64,000 nucleotides of DNA from Odobenus rosmarus divergens (taxonomy: Eukaryota; Chordata; Mammalia; Carnivora; Odobenidae), in assembly GCF_000321225.1 (NCBI RefSeq), contig NW_004450287.1, positions 2,665,118-2,729,117 on the forward strand, in the 5' to 3' direction. A program made the position numbers and the translations under genes. Under the pieces are notes generated by a model that saw nothing but the letters and a program-made list of their open reading frames with translations, searched no databases and was not told the DNA's origin. This document shows, piece by piece, positions 45,133 to 55,853 of the stretch (positions within the stretch are counted from its first letter, which is position 1; the number at the start of each line of letters is the position of its first letter).

Positions 45133-45360
45133 TTTTTTTTAATATTTTATTTATTTATTTGACAGAGAGAGAGAGAGCACAAGCAGGGGAAGTGGCAGGC
45201 AGAGGGAGAAGCAGGCTTCCCGCTGAGCAGGGAGCCCAATGCAGGGCTCAATCTCAGCACCCTGGGATCATGACCTGAGCCGAAGGCAGACTCTTAACCT
45301 GGGATCATGACGTGAGCCAAAGGCAGACGCTTAACTGACTGGGCCACCCAGGCGCCCCAA
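45133..45360 (-). mobile_element. SINEC-type SINE (minus) with an internal tandem duplication
   Basis: T run, TTTATTTATTTGACAGAG, purine body, and antisense head GACTGGGCCACCCAGGCGCC. It is longer than the other copies because a 37-base unit within the tRNA-derived part is repeated (45261-45297 and 45298-45334). An approximate TSD around CACACAAAT lies at 45120-45132 and 45361-45373. Confidence 0.93.
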
Positions 45361-45454
45361 TCTTCACACAAATCTTAATGAAAGGTATCACCACCCATAT
45401 AGTTGCTTATTTTCTGAAAACAAAACAAAACAAAACAACAACAACAAAAAATCC

Positions 45455-45960
45455 CTGGATATCATCCAAATGCTTCCTTCTCCATAAAGAGACCCACATT
45501 CAGTCAATTACTGTATCTCCTCAATTCTACCTCCTTAACTGAATCCAGTTCCTTCTCTCCATATCTGTAGCCCTACCACCTTTTAGGTCATCAGCATCAT
45601 CTACCCAGTTGACAGCAACAGCATCCTATTTTGTTAGCCTGCTTTTTGCATGGATACAAATACGGACACAGAGTTATTTATATCGTGTCACTCCTGTGCC
45701 TACACATGTGAATGGCTCCCTTCTGCCCTAAAATTAAAGTTTAAATTCCTTCACTTGGGTCACAGTTTCCTTTATGATCTGGTTCCAGCTGTCTACTCTA
45801 GACTTATCTCTCAATTCTTCCTCCCCGACATTCCCTACTACAGTTCCACTGAACCACTCCCAGTTCCTGGAATAGCTCATTCACTACCCTGCTTCAGAGA
45901 TTTTTGCCCTGCCTATTCTTTGCCTGAGACACATTTTTCTCTATTCCATTTTTATTATTC
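45455..45960 (-). mobile_element. L2-like LINE remnant (minus)
   Basis: The plus strand is the reverse of the L2-like consensus: TCGTGTCACTCCTGTGCC, AATGGCTCCCTTCTGCCCTA, TTTATGATCTGGTTCCAGC and TGGAATAGCTCATTCACTAC. The plus frame at 45650-46018 (122 residues) reads through this antisense repeat into the next LTR; it is not a gene. Confidence 0.65.
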
Positions 45961-45964
45961 TCCT

Positions 45965-46342
45965 TGTATTAGTTTAGAGAGAAACAGAATCAATAGAATA
46001 GAGAAACAGAATCAATAGAATACATACAGTATAAATTCCAGTCCGAGTCCAAGTCCAAAAGCAGGAGAAAACCAATGTCCCAGCTCAAAAGACAGGCAGA
46101 AAGAATGAATGAATTTTCCTTTACTCTGCCTATTTGTTCTATCCAGGCCTCTAATGGATTAGATGAGGCACACTCTAATTAGGAAGAGCAATAAGCTTTA
46201 TTCAGTCTACCAATTCAAAAGTTAATCTCATCTAGAGATAGCCTCACAGACACACCCAGAATAATGTTTAACCAAAATATTAGCCAAATATCTGAGCACC
46301 AAATATTTGTGGCATGGTCAAGTTGACAAAATTAATCATCAT
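45965..46342 (+). mobile_element. MLT2-like ERVL solo LTR (plus)
   Basis: TGTATTAGTTTAGAGAGAAAC at the start, AATTCCAGTCCGAGTCCAAG, TGTTCTATCCAGGCCTCTAATGG, CACAGACACACCCAGAATAATG and GTCAAGTTGACAAAATTAATC at the end fit MLT2. A 22-base tandem duplication (45979-46022) lies in its 5' part. Confidence 0.82.
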
Positions 46343-46344
46343 AC

Positions 46345-46955
46345 CCTTCTGGTCTCGTTCTAGATACCCCTTTTTCAAGAAAAATTCCACCCCACCACCC
46401 CACCCCAGCCCCCAGCCAAATCCCACAAGTGCTGATGAGATTGCATCTTTACTCTCTTCTCTGCTTCCATAACACACTGTCTTTCTCCATCATAGCACCT
46501 ACCACACTATACCATCGTTGCCTGCTTACGTATGTCCCATACAAGACTCCTAGTCTTGTCCATCCTTATCTCTGTAATTCCTACTTTAGGAGTTAGGAAT
46601 TACACTTTGGTACTTCAGAGGTGTTCGATGAATATCTGTGCAATGTATGAGCTATTCTATTAACCTTTAACTTGAATTCTTACTAGCATTAAAACAATAT
46701 AATTACTTTAGCCTGATCACTTATATAAAACTAACATTTACTCCTGGCCAATTATGGTTGAATATATATGTAACAACATTCAACATTCTGGTTTCATTAA
46801 CTTTTCTCTGGGATTTATATACTAAACCCACTCAATCTGTGATTTAGATATTTTTTTCTGATTAAAACTGTGGCTACCTTGTTAGAATTCTCTTTGTTGC
46901 TCACCACCGGAGAAAAGGGCATTCAATTTAGCTGTTTGAAATTTAAAAAGTAGTA
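46345..46955. other. No recognised feature
   Basis: Includes a C/A-rich patch near 46388-46420, otherwise AT-rich unique-looking sequence. Confidence 0.5.
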
Positions 46956-46959
46956 TAGG

Positions 46960-47105
46960 AAAGGAACAGAGGCTTTGGAATAAAACAATTAGACTAGTGC
47001 TGGTTGTCTTCATTCTGACTTAGTTATTGGTTTCTGTATAGTGAGTATCTAGAAAACTACTGGGCACAAAATCGGTTCTAAAAATTGCTAGATGAGTGAA
47101 CTTTG
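46960..47105 (+). mobile_element. MIR SINE remnant (plus), weak
   Basis: AACAGAGGCTTTGGAATAAAA, GTTGTCTTCATTCTGACTTAG, AACTACTGGGCACAAAATCGG and ATTGCTAGATGAGTG lie in MIR order. Confidence 0.4.
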
Positions 47106-47348
47106 GTAAGTTACAAAAACTATTTTAGTCACAGTGCTGTTGGGTGAGATTAGGGAGACCCCAGGCTCTGGGGCCTCGACCCAGGCCCTCCCAAAAGTGT
47201 TTCCTAAAATTCTTGGTCTTGTCACAAGAAAGAATTCAAGGACAGACATGCAACACAGTGGATGAGCGACACAAGCGGGAAAATTTATTAAAGGGAAAGT
47301 ACACTCTCAAGGTAGGAGAGCAAGAGAGCTTAAGAGAGAGCGATAGAG

Positions 47349-47902
47349 GGGTGGGAGGGATGGGGTGGCTGGGTGATAGACAATGGGGAGGGTATGTGCT
47401 ATGGTGAGCGCTGTGAATTGTCTAAGACTGTTGAATCACAGACCCGTACCTCTGAAACAAATAATACATTATATGTTAAAAAAAAAAAAGGTAGCAGGAA
47501 GGGAAAAATGAAGGGGGGGAATCGGAGGGGGAGACGAACCATGAGAGACTATGGACTCTGAGAAACAAACTGAGGGTTCTAGAGGGNNNNNNNNNNNNNN
47601 NNNNNNNNNNNNNNNNNNNNNNNNNNNNNNNNNNNNGGGGGAGACGAACCATGAGAGACTATGGACTCTGAGAAACAAACTGAGGGTTCTAGAGGGGAGG
47701 GGGTGGGGGGATGGGTTAGCCTGGTGATGGGCACGTACTGCATGGAGCACTGGGTGTTATACGCACAATGAATCATGAAACACTACTTCAAAAACTAATG
47801 ATGTAATGTATGATTAACATAACATAATAAAAAATAAATAAATAAACTGGGAAAAAAAGAACTGTTACATAAAAAAAATAAATTTCCATTGTTTGAAAAA
47901 AG
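47349..47902 (+). mobile_element. 5'-truncated carnivore L1 3' end (plus) in the LTR, with assembly gap
   Basis: The L1 3' UTR has two sub-units. The first ends ATAATACATTATATGTTAAA with an internal A run. The second starts GTAGCAGGAAGGGAAAAATG and contains GAGACGAACCATGAGAGAC, TGGGTTAGCCTGGTGATGG and GCACTGGGTGTTATACG, then an A-rich tail. The TSD AGAGAGAGCGATAGAG / AGAGAGAGCTATAGAG lies at 47333-47348 and 47903-47918. The gap at 47587-47636 splits it. Confidence 0.88.
47587..47636. other. Assembly gap of 50 N, flanked by identical 60-base copies
   Basis: Fifty N residues, a likely placeholder length. The 60 bases before it (47527-47586) and the 60 bases after it (47637-47696) are identical. 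The related intact L1 copy at 61 kb has this segment once. Confidence 0.95.
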
Positions 47903-48177
47903 AGAGAGAGCTATAGAGCTGCATGCCCTGGAGGTTGGGTTTTTATCTCTTATCGATAGCTGTTAACTAGGGGGCAGAATATTACTTGGGGCAAGGATGC
48001 AGAATTTCATACTTTTTCTTTTTTATTCATCAGGGGTTCCTGTGATGGCTCCTGGTATCTTGGTTTGATCCATACTCGTATGGAGTGCTGCCAGGACAGA
48101 CCTCTGACTTACCAAGTAGCTGACCGTGTAGCCTCCAGGTAGCGCGTTAGAACTTAACTAACTGCCTACTCTAACAA

Positions 48178-48398
48178 TAGGCTTCTCATATAGTAAGTGA
48201 CAGTAACCGTATTTGCTTCAGAAACATTTTAAAGACTAAACTGTGTTTATATACTCAAATTGAATACAAAGTAGATGCAAAATGAAAGTCTTTTATATTT
48301 CTTATTTGCATAGCATCAGAATACATGCAAATGTGTTTGTAAGTGCAAAATATTTGTTCCATCCTGCAGTCTCCAATCACACACTTTTCCCTTTATTT
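48178..48398. other. No recognised feature
   Basis: Short AT-rich stretch between the LTR and a MIR. Confidence 0.4.
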
Positions 48399-48399
48399 T

Positions 48400-48550
48400 T
48401 AAGAACTTAATATGTGCCAGACATTATCCTAAGTGTTTTACATACATCATTTCATTTCATTTTAATAAAGTATTGGTCTTCTCAATTGGCCAAATCTCAT
48501 TCATAAAGATTCAATGACTTGCCCAAGTTTACACAGCTATGGCTGTGTAA
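48400..48550 (-). mobile_element. MIR SINE remnant (minus)
   Basis: AACTTAATATGTGCCAGACA, TTATCCTAAGTGTTTTACAT, ATTTCATTTCATTTTAATAA and GACTTGCCCAAGTTTACACAG form the antisense MIR core. Confidence 0.75.
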
Positions 48551-49060
48551 ACATACACTGGCATGTGGGTTTATCCGATACCAAAATTCGGTGGTCGTAA
48601 CTGTTTGATTTGAAGACAAAATAAAGTCTTTAAAATGAACTTTAAAAGTTCATTTCTCTCTCCTTCTTGTCCTACAGGATCAGCGTTCTACTGTTCTGTG
48701 TCATTTACATTTTCACATGCACAGAGGGTATAATGTTTAGGGGAGCATAGTAGGGACAATTTTAAAGGCCTTTCTACCAGGCCTGCAAAGATGCTTGCTC
48801 CAACTGCCCTTGGCTCCTTCCCATTTATATTGTCCTCCTTACCCTCCCATAGGTGGGCATTCATACCCTGGGCAGAGCTGGAACAAAGCCATGGCTGCTG
48901 CAATTGCAGTCCTCCCTGAACAGACTTTTGTCAGACTGTCCTGGAGAATTTCTAATGGGAAGGTTGTTCGTCTTTAAAGTCTGAAAAGACCCAGCTGGCT
49001 ACATCCAGGTAAAGGGAAAAAACAGAGCTGAAACTTACCTAACATCTCTCTACTTCTCCC
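48551..49060. other. Unassigned; weak exon-like signals
   Basis: A good acceptor-like TTTCTCTCTCCTTCTTGTCCTACAG ends at about 48678 and a GTAAAG follows CATCCAG at about 49008. The plus frame at 48795-48977 (60 residues) has no recognised domain and would be preceded by stops in this interval. I do not call a gene. Confidence 0.25.
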
Positions 49061-49063
49061 TCC

Positions 49064-49134
49064 CCACTGTTCAGCTCAATATATAAATTGTATCCCTCTC
49101 CACTGTTCAGCTCAGTATATAAATTGTGTACCTT
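49064..49134. repeat. 36-base tandem duplication
   Basis: CCACTGTTCAGCTCAATATA... at 49064 and CCACTGTTCAGCTCAGTATA... at 49100 are consecutive copies with few differences, each containing TATAAATTGT. Confidence 0.9.
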
Positions 49135-51757
49135 AAATTAACTTTCACTCCTTAATCCTAATACCGGATGATGTTCTTCCACCTGTATTTGGGAAACTTT
49201 CCCTTCCTTTCTCTTCTTAGATTTACTTCCACAATAATCATCCTCCCGTTCTGTCACTGGTGTCTTTTTCTTCATTGTTATTATTGCCCTGTTCTTCCTC
49301 TCTATCTTCGAGAATATTATTTTTCTTTTCTATAATAAAAATAGCAACTAACATCTTGTCTTGATTCTGATTTTTCTTTTAATTGTCATCTTCTCTTTTT
49401 CAATTTGATGCAAAACTCTTAGAACATCAGGTTATCTTAATTTTTCTCTCATCACCTTCCAAATTCTACAATTTAATTTTTGGGAAAAGAGCCATAGTAA
49501 GATATTTCATTGAGTTAAAAACCATCAACTGAATTACATTCACAACTTTATAAATTAACCGAATGATACAAATTGATTCCGTATATTCAAATAAGCATTT
49601 ATAATGAACTGTATTATGTTTTATCCTGGGAGAATCAAAGTTTTTCTCTGCAGATAGTGGAGGTCATCTTTCAATATTGCAATATGAGCCCATTTACAAA
49701 TGAGTCTACTTTTTCACTCAGGGTTTTATAAATTTATTTTTATAATAAATTTATTTAATTATAATAAAAATATTCTTAATGATAAATGTTAATAATTTAA
49801 AATTTTAAATATATGAGTACCCAGTTAGTTTTGTTCTTAATTAACTGTACATTCACAGACACACAGACACAATTATTTTGCTGACTCCAACTCATATAAA
49901 ATTTCATAGTAGTTTGACCAATGTGATGAAAATTATTCTATTTATAATTACTTTGAATTTTTCAGAAGAACTTTGAACACTTGGTTCCTAGTGGAAATTA
50001 ACACTTTAAAGATTACAGTGTCAGAGAGCTCAGCAAAGCATTTGATTATTTTTTAGCCTCAAGATGTGGCAAAATTGTATTTATTTATTTAAATGTCACT
50101 GTTCTGCAAAAACTTTTAGTCTCTCTCTTCTTCATCTTTTTGTCTTTCATTTGTGAGTGCCTACAAAATATATCCAGTGTATTTTTGGAAGTATAACTAC
50201 ATTTAACAGATGTAGTCCTTAATTTTATTGTTCCATATTTACATTAGAGATTAATATGTTTGCCTGAATGCTTGGCAGATTAACATCTCTTTGTTTAACT
50301 TTATGATTTTTGTTTTAAGCATTGAAGAAGTCTGTCATTGACAAAACTGAGCTAATGTCAGTGATTTTATTTTTCGGAATTTTTTGTGACATTAAAATTT
50401 TGAAAGAACCAGCATGTATATAAACTGGATGATAATGGTAGAAACTGAGGCTTCAGTTATAAGAGTTACACAGTGTATTTTTTTATTCTTAAGTCTAATA
50501 GATGAGAAGATTCAAGCCATTATTCTGTTTTTTCCCATAATTTATTGCTATTTTAAAAACGCTTTACCATGTTTATTTCAATTCTTTAATTCCTTTAATA
50601 AGAAAATCAACCTAATTAAATTGTTAAAGGTTAAAATTAAATTCCACTTCAATACTTTTTACCTGGGAACCCTAACAAGTTTCTAAGTGTTTAATTAACT
50701 CAGTTGTGTAAGGGTTAACAATCAGAAATATATCCAGGTCATCTAAGTCATACAATTGTCAGATGGTTGCTAGGCAACAGATACCAGGTTTGGCTGATGC
50801 ATGTTTCTAGGCAAAGCTTATAGTGTGAAAAGAAGAACAAATTACATGACACCTGCATTTTTGTTGTTATGCTTTTTGAAAATAAAGTTGTATTTGGAAG
50901 GGGAAGAAAAAGCCTTGACATTTATTATGCATGTCGTCTTTCTTCTAAATGTCAGAACTATATCTTTTGATAATTAAATGATAAGGGACAATAATTTAAA
51001 ATGACAACTGACATTTTATTTCTTATGTGGTTTTAGATATGGGTCTTTCACTTAATCCCATTCTTATATGTTGTCATCTTGTTAATTAATTTTCTAAATT
51101 CATTATGATTGAAAAGAAGCTGCAAATCAAAATTAATTGAAATATAATTAATTTAAAACATACACATTTCAAAGCCAATGAGGACAAGAAATGCAAATGA
51201 CTTATACTACACGATTCTAGCACAACATCAAAATATGTCACCAGTGATGGAAATGATGTTGAGAGAGAGACCACGTTTTAGAAATCTAGTGTAAAAGTCT
51301 AATTCATTGCAAATGACTTTTTTAAAACTACTATTTCATATTACATATTACTTGATTAATTTTTATTTTCTGATATCATAATGCTAGAACATTAAATATG
51401 ATAATAAATATAAAGTGTCCAGCATAATGCCTACCTCCTAGTTATAAATCCCAGTGATGTTAGTCTTTCTCTCTTTTTACTCTCCTTCTTAATAATCAAC
51501 ATATTTAAGGAGTAAGTGAGAATTTTGGTTTTGGTTAAAGATGGTTCATTGCAAACAAGCCCAAGAGGAAACAACCAAAATTATCTATTAGATGGCCAGG
51601 AAACAAAAATACATTGTTTAATCATTTGTTTTCAAACATAATTTTTTAAAGCATATATTTCAGAGATCTGATTTTTATTCCCCAAATGAGGAGCTGTGGC
51701 AAAAATCATTTAAAAAAATTTATCGTTGATTAGTTAGTTTTTCATTGGGAAAATTTA
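49135..51757. other. AT-rich, repeat-poor sequence
   Basis: No transposon family was recognised over 2.6 kb, an unusually repeat-poor stretch for this window. A perfect RFX-type X-box lies at 50766-50778. The frame at plus 50414-50686 is AT-driven and shows no domain. Confidence 0.45.
50766..50778. promoter_or_regulatory. Candidate RFX X-box (EF-C/MDBP type) site
   Basis: GTTGCTAGGCAAC joins two facing half-sites, GTTGC and GGCAAC, with the spacing of the RFX-family X-box consensus GTTGCYNGGCAAC. It lies in repeat-poor AT-rich sequence, not in a recognised transposon. RFX factors bind such sites as dimers. Whether it is used is unknown. Confidence 0.4.
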
Positions 51758-51959
51758 TTTTTTTTAAAGATTTTATTTATTTATTTGACAGAGAGAGAAA
51801 GCCAGAGAGCACAAGGTGGGGGTGGGGGGTGATAGCAGAGGGAGAAGCAGACTCCCTGCTGAGCAGGGAGCCCAAGGTGGGGCTCGATTCCAGGACCCTG
51901 GCATCATGACCTGAGCCGAAGACAGATGCTTAACTGACTAAGCCACTCAGGCACCCCTT
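51758..51959 (-). mobile_element. SINEC-type SINE (minus)
   Basis: T run with AAAGATTTTATTTATTTATT, purine body, and antisense head GACTAAGCCACTCAGGCACC. An imperfect TSD, ATTGGGAAAATTTA / ATTGTGAAAATTTA, lies at 51744-51757 and 51960-51973. Confidence 0.94.
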
Positions 51960-51974
51960 ATTGTGAAAATTTAA

Positions 51975-53855
51975 TTCAAAATTTAACAAAACCAAAATAT
52001 ATATTTTTGTAATTGGATGCAATCTTTAATAAATTAAGAGAATTTCCAGTGAATTTTCAGTTGTGACGAGATAAAAACATAGAAAATATATATTGAAATT
52101 CAACATATTTATAAAAGAGAATTTTGTCAAATTTCCATCTAGAATTATGATTCTAGTACCTCTGTCTGATTTCTACTATTAGATAGCAGAACTTGGAGAA
52201 CTTAATTGAAGTGGAGTACATAAGGTAGATAAGCCAGGTGGAGTTGTATAGTGACAGTGATTTAACAAATTCACTAAAAAATACCATAATTTTTTTCTAA
52301 TTCAAACCAAGCATTCTGTTTGTATAAAATTGAATTTTGTATTCAGTTCACAGAGCCGACACCTGCTTAGTTATTATAGACTTAAAAAACTGAGCCCAGG
52401 TTTTATTTTATCTCTTGGGAAAATCATTCAAGGAATATATCTTTATATTTTTCATGTATAAAGGATTTCAGACCCCACATGAATTTGCTGGTGATCAATA
52501 ACAAAAATAATAATAAAATAAAAATACTTTAAATTATGAAGCATCAAGTTATTTATGAATATGTCTAACACAAAGAAAATCATGATTATGCTTATTATGT
52601 ATTCTCTCTGCAGTAGCTTTTAAAATATGTAACCTTGTTCAAGAGCAAACTGTCTGCCTCATACTTTCTAAAATAAAGAATCTACTCAGATAAATATTGT
52701 TACCAGGTTTTAGAAATGTTTCAACATGTTATGAAATAAGCACATTTAGAAATCAGCGTTGTTATAAGTTGAGGACTAGATTGCTCAAAAGGTGATGCTG
52801 TTTTCAAAGTTACGTCTCTTAAAACCATTACGCTCAATTTTCTTTTTCTTTTTGACATCCAGAAACAACAGACATGTCTGGATGAAAAGAGTTTCACTTA
52901 AAAGGCAAGAAAAAAATCTTTAAAGAATTAGTATAGATGCCTGATGCTTTAATATGAATTTCTGGGGATATTTTGGTAGTTAGTGGAGCTAACTCACCTT
53001 TGTTAATTTCTTCTAGCTCTCATTCACATCGAGGGACATGTGAAATCAGTGGCTTCAGATGTACAGAAGAGAATCAAACTGTAGCATCCCACCTCCCCTA
53101 AATTGCTAACCACAGTTATCTACATTTTAATAAGACCTTTATTAGTATTGGAAATGCTTCTTTTCTTACAACTTCCATTGAGTTGTTAAATCCCAAACTG
53201 CTTCTTCTCATCCCATTTTTTAAATAGATCACCTGTATAGAATTTAATGGATGTTCTAAGAAATGTTATAGACCCTTTGGTCTTGGATTGAAGTGGAGTA
53301 AAATAATAAATTTTTTTAGGTCAATCAAATCATGATATCCATTTCAATTTTTTCAGAAAGCATATTTTGGTGCAGCCATAATAGGATCTTCCTTTTGAGA
53401 CATACTTTATTTTCCCTCAACCTATGGACATAATCCTCTAAAAACTGACAACATACCTATATCAGATAGCAAACAATCCCATTTATACAGAAGATTTCCA
53501 TACTTGACTTGGAATATTTGAATGTGACTTGGAACATTTAAATGTGAATTACTGAGAGAGACTGGTCCAAACAGGTGGCCTGCTCAGCTATGAATAGGGC
53601 AATAGAAGAAGATGAATAAGATGAAAAAAATTAAGAAACCCTTCATGAAAGCATTAGTTTGGCTTGCAGTGTACTTGAAAAATAACTCCCTTACAATTAC
53701 ATTAGAAAGCAAGTTTGAAATATGATCATATATGTTAGAAAATCCTTCCTCAGGAGACCAAGCCAGAAGTTTCAGAATGCTTATTGTACTTAGAAAAGGA
53801 CCTGCATCTGTGGATTAGAAAAGGAAAAGGAATAGAGAAGAATGGGACAACATTT
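51975..53855. other. AT-rich, no recognised gene or repeat family
   Basis: Contains only a 20-base tandem duplication at 53506-53545. No RNA gene or exon signal stands out. Confidence 0.5.
53506..53545. repeat. 20-base tandem duplication
   Basis: GACTTGGAATATTTGAATGT and GACTTGGAACATTTAAATGT lie next to each other, with two differences. Confidence 0.9.
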
Positions 53856-53857
53856 AT

Positions 53858-53955
53858 CAAATGACTGCCACTTGATAGAAACTATTCTAGATGTACATTA
53901 TACCGTTTAACATTTATAACCAAGTAAGGCAGGGAGTGTCCTCTCCAACAGTTAA
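53858..53955 (-). mobile_element. MIR SINE remnant (minus)
   Basis: TGACTGCCACTTGATAGAAAC, TATTCTAGATGTACATTATA and AACATTTATAACCAAGTAAGG follow the antisense MIR core with strong divergence. Confidence 0.5.
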
Positions 53956-54825
53956 ATGAGGAAAAACAAGGAACTTCAAGGAACTGTGTAAGGACACCTT
54001 TTTTCTGGAGAGTTTTTTCCTGCAAAACTTTTTAAACTGGTACCCAAGAAAGAAGGCATTAGAACACAGCTATGTCTGCCTGCTAGGCCCATGTTTATAG
54101 TGGTTGCTGAACCTGAAATTAGCGGAGGTAGCAGCACCTGTAGCAAAAGATCCATCATTATGTTTCTCGTTTTATAGCTTCCTGATAGATGCTGAGAAAA
54201 GAAACCCTCATGGATGTAGGCTCAACTTTAGAAAATAATCAATTATTTAATGGAGGTTTTGACACATTATTTATGCTTATTTATATAATATGTTTGGACA
54301 CATTATTTAATGGAGGTTAAGTCTTAGCTTACTTTATTGCCTAAATCTTATGGAAGACAAATGCTTACATTGCAGATACACAGATAACAGCCTGAGTGTG
54401 TTCATTTTACTAAATGAAACTAAATTTACTAAAACACAAATGTTGGTGTTATGAGAACATTAGAACAGTGGTTTATAAATTTGTGCTTTCATACTTATGT
54501 TTGAATGTGACTCACTGTAAGAAAAATATACTTACATCACCAACACACACACATACAAATTACAAATTTATGAAATAGTATTTTACCTTAACTACATGGA
54601 ATGCCTTATATATCGCATCCCATCCTATCCCAATTCATGCCCTGACAAAACATTCCACCACTTTAAAAAAGTACAGTGGTTATAGACACACTGAATTGAT
54701 TTCATAACACAGTATGGGCTATGATTTATAGTTTGAAATTACTGATTGAAAGGTATCAGATAAAGCTCTGGAGAATATAACTTTAAACTGTAAACTTGCA
54801 CCAAAAAAATAAGTGGGAGGTAGCC
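53956..54825. other. No recognised gene; local duplications
   Basis: TTATTTAATGGAGGTT occurs at 54243-54258 and 54303-54318, and GACACATTATTTA at 54261-54273 and 54297-54309, giving an interleaved local duplication. The rest is AT-rich and unassigned. Confidence 0.5.
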
Positions 54826-55349
54826 AACAAAAAGTAGATGGGAGGCAGTGTATAATTGTGTTCTGGGCAGAGAAAACGGAAGGTATGGAAGCTCACCCAG
54901 ATTTGGAAGGGAGTTTGGTGAGTTCAGGAAACTTGAGAGAAGGGACAGTGAAGCTGGAATATACTAGCAGAGTGGGAGAGTGATATGAGTGAATCTATAT
55001 GCATATGGCTTGAAGCTATGTAGACCCTATTAATAATGAATATTTTGAAGGATGCTATTTGAGGAGTGAATGGTGTTGACTTGATCAGGTTGGCCTCATG
55101 AAGAGCTCACCCTGAAAGCAAGGTGGGGAAAAATATGAAGAAGGGCAAGAGTGGATATTAGAAGAACAGTTAGGAAGGAGGTTTTAAGAGTAGACTGGGT
55201 GAGAGATAAATTTGCTTAAAATAGACCAGCACAGAAGGATTGGAGGGAAGTAGATGAAATAAAGATATATTTGGAGAATAAAAACAAGAGGATTTGGTGA
55301 TGAGTTGGTTATGGAGAGGCAGGTGAAGGAGAATGATGGGTTAAAGACA

Positions 55350-55430
55350 ATAGTTGTAATAATTACTAACATTTTAGAGTAATTACTGTATGTCAGACAC
55401 TTTCCAAGCAATTTATATGTTAAATTTGGC
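55350..55430 (-). mobile_element. Possible MIR remnant (minus)
   Basis: TTACTAACATTTTAGAGTAAT, ACTGTATGTCAGACACTTTCC and AAGCAATTTATATGTTAAAT resemble 'aacatttattgagcgcttactatgtgccaggcactgttctaagcactttacatg'. Confidence 0.5.
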
Positions 55431-55655
55431 TTTCAAACATTTTTCTGAATGTAGCACACATTGAAAAACCTACTTTACGTTTTCATATACACACGTGTTT
55501 TTATGAAACAGCACTTCTCAGATTGTTGGCTTAATGATGAGTTAAAGGCTAGTGCTATAAATTAAAATAAAGAGTAATGGAGAAGTCTTTTGGAGAAGAA
55601 ATACGGGGATGATGAGTCTGATATTCAGTTTGATCATGAACTTTAGATGTTTCTT

Positions 55656-55853
55656 TTTTTTTTTTAAAGATTTTATTTATTTATTTGAGAGAGAGAGAAT
55701 GAGAGAGAGAGCACATGAGAGGGAAGAGGGTCAGAGGGAGAAGCAGACTCCTTGCCGAGCAGGGAGCCCGATGAGGGACTCGATCCAGGGACTCCAGGAT
55801 CATGACCTGAGCCGAAGGCAGTCGCTTAACCAACTGAGCCACTCAGGTGCCCC
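55656..55853 (-). mobile_element. SINEC-type SINE (minus)
   Basis: T run with AAAGATTTTATTTATTTATT, GA-rich body, antisense head AACTGAGCCACTCAGGTGCC. A perfect TSD, TTTAGATGTTTCTT, lies at 55642-55655 and 55854-55867. Confidence 0.95.

Larger units (their letters stand above)
47138..48176 (-). mobile_element. Endogenous retrovirus solo LTR (minus), split by an L1
   Basis: On the minus strand the element runs from TGTTAGAGTAGGC to CTCACCCAACA, so it has TG...CA ends. AATAAA (complement at 47284-47289) is followed by a U5-like end with GAATTCTTTCTTGTGACAAG, as in gammaretrovirus-type LTRs. No internal gag, pol or env sequence adjoins it, so it is a solo LTR. An L1 3' end at 47349-47902 interrupts it. 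No matching short TSD was found at the outer ends. Confidence 0.6.

Noticed and set aside
45650..46018. A 122-residue open frame
   Set aside because: It is the antisense translation of an L2-like repeat that runs into an MLT2 LTR.
47469..47776. Minus-strand frames with a block of undetermined residues
   Set aside because: They cross the assembly gap in an L1 3' UTR and are artefacts of the N run.
48795..48977. Possible small exon or ORF after an acceptor-like site at 48678
   Set aside because: The frame does not stay open from the acceptor, and no good partner exon or donor was found.
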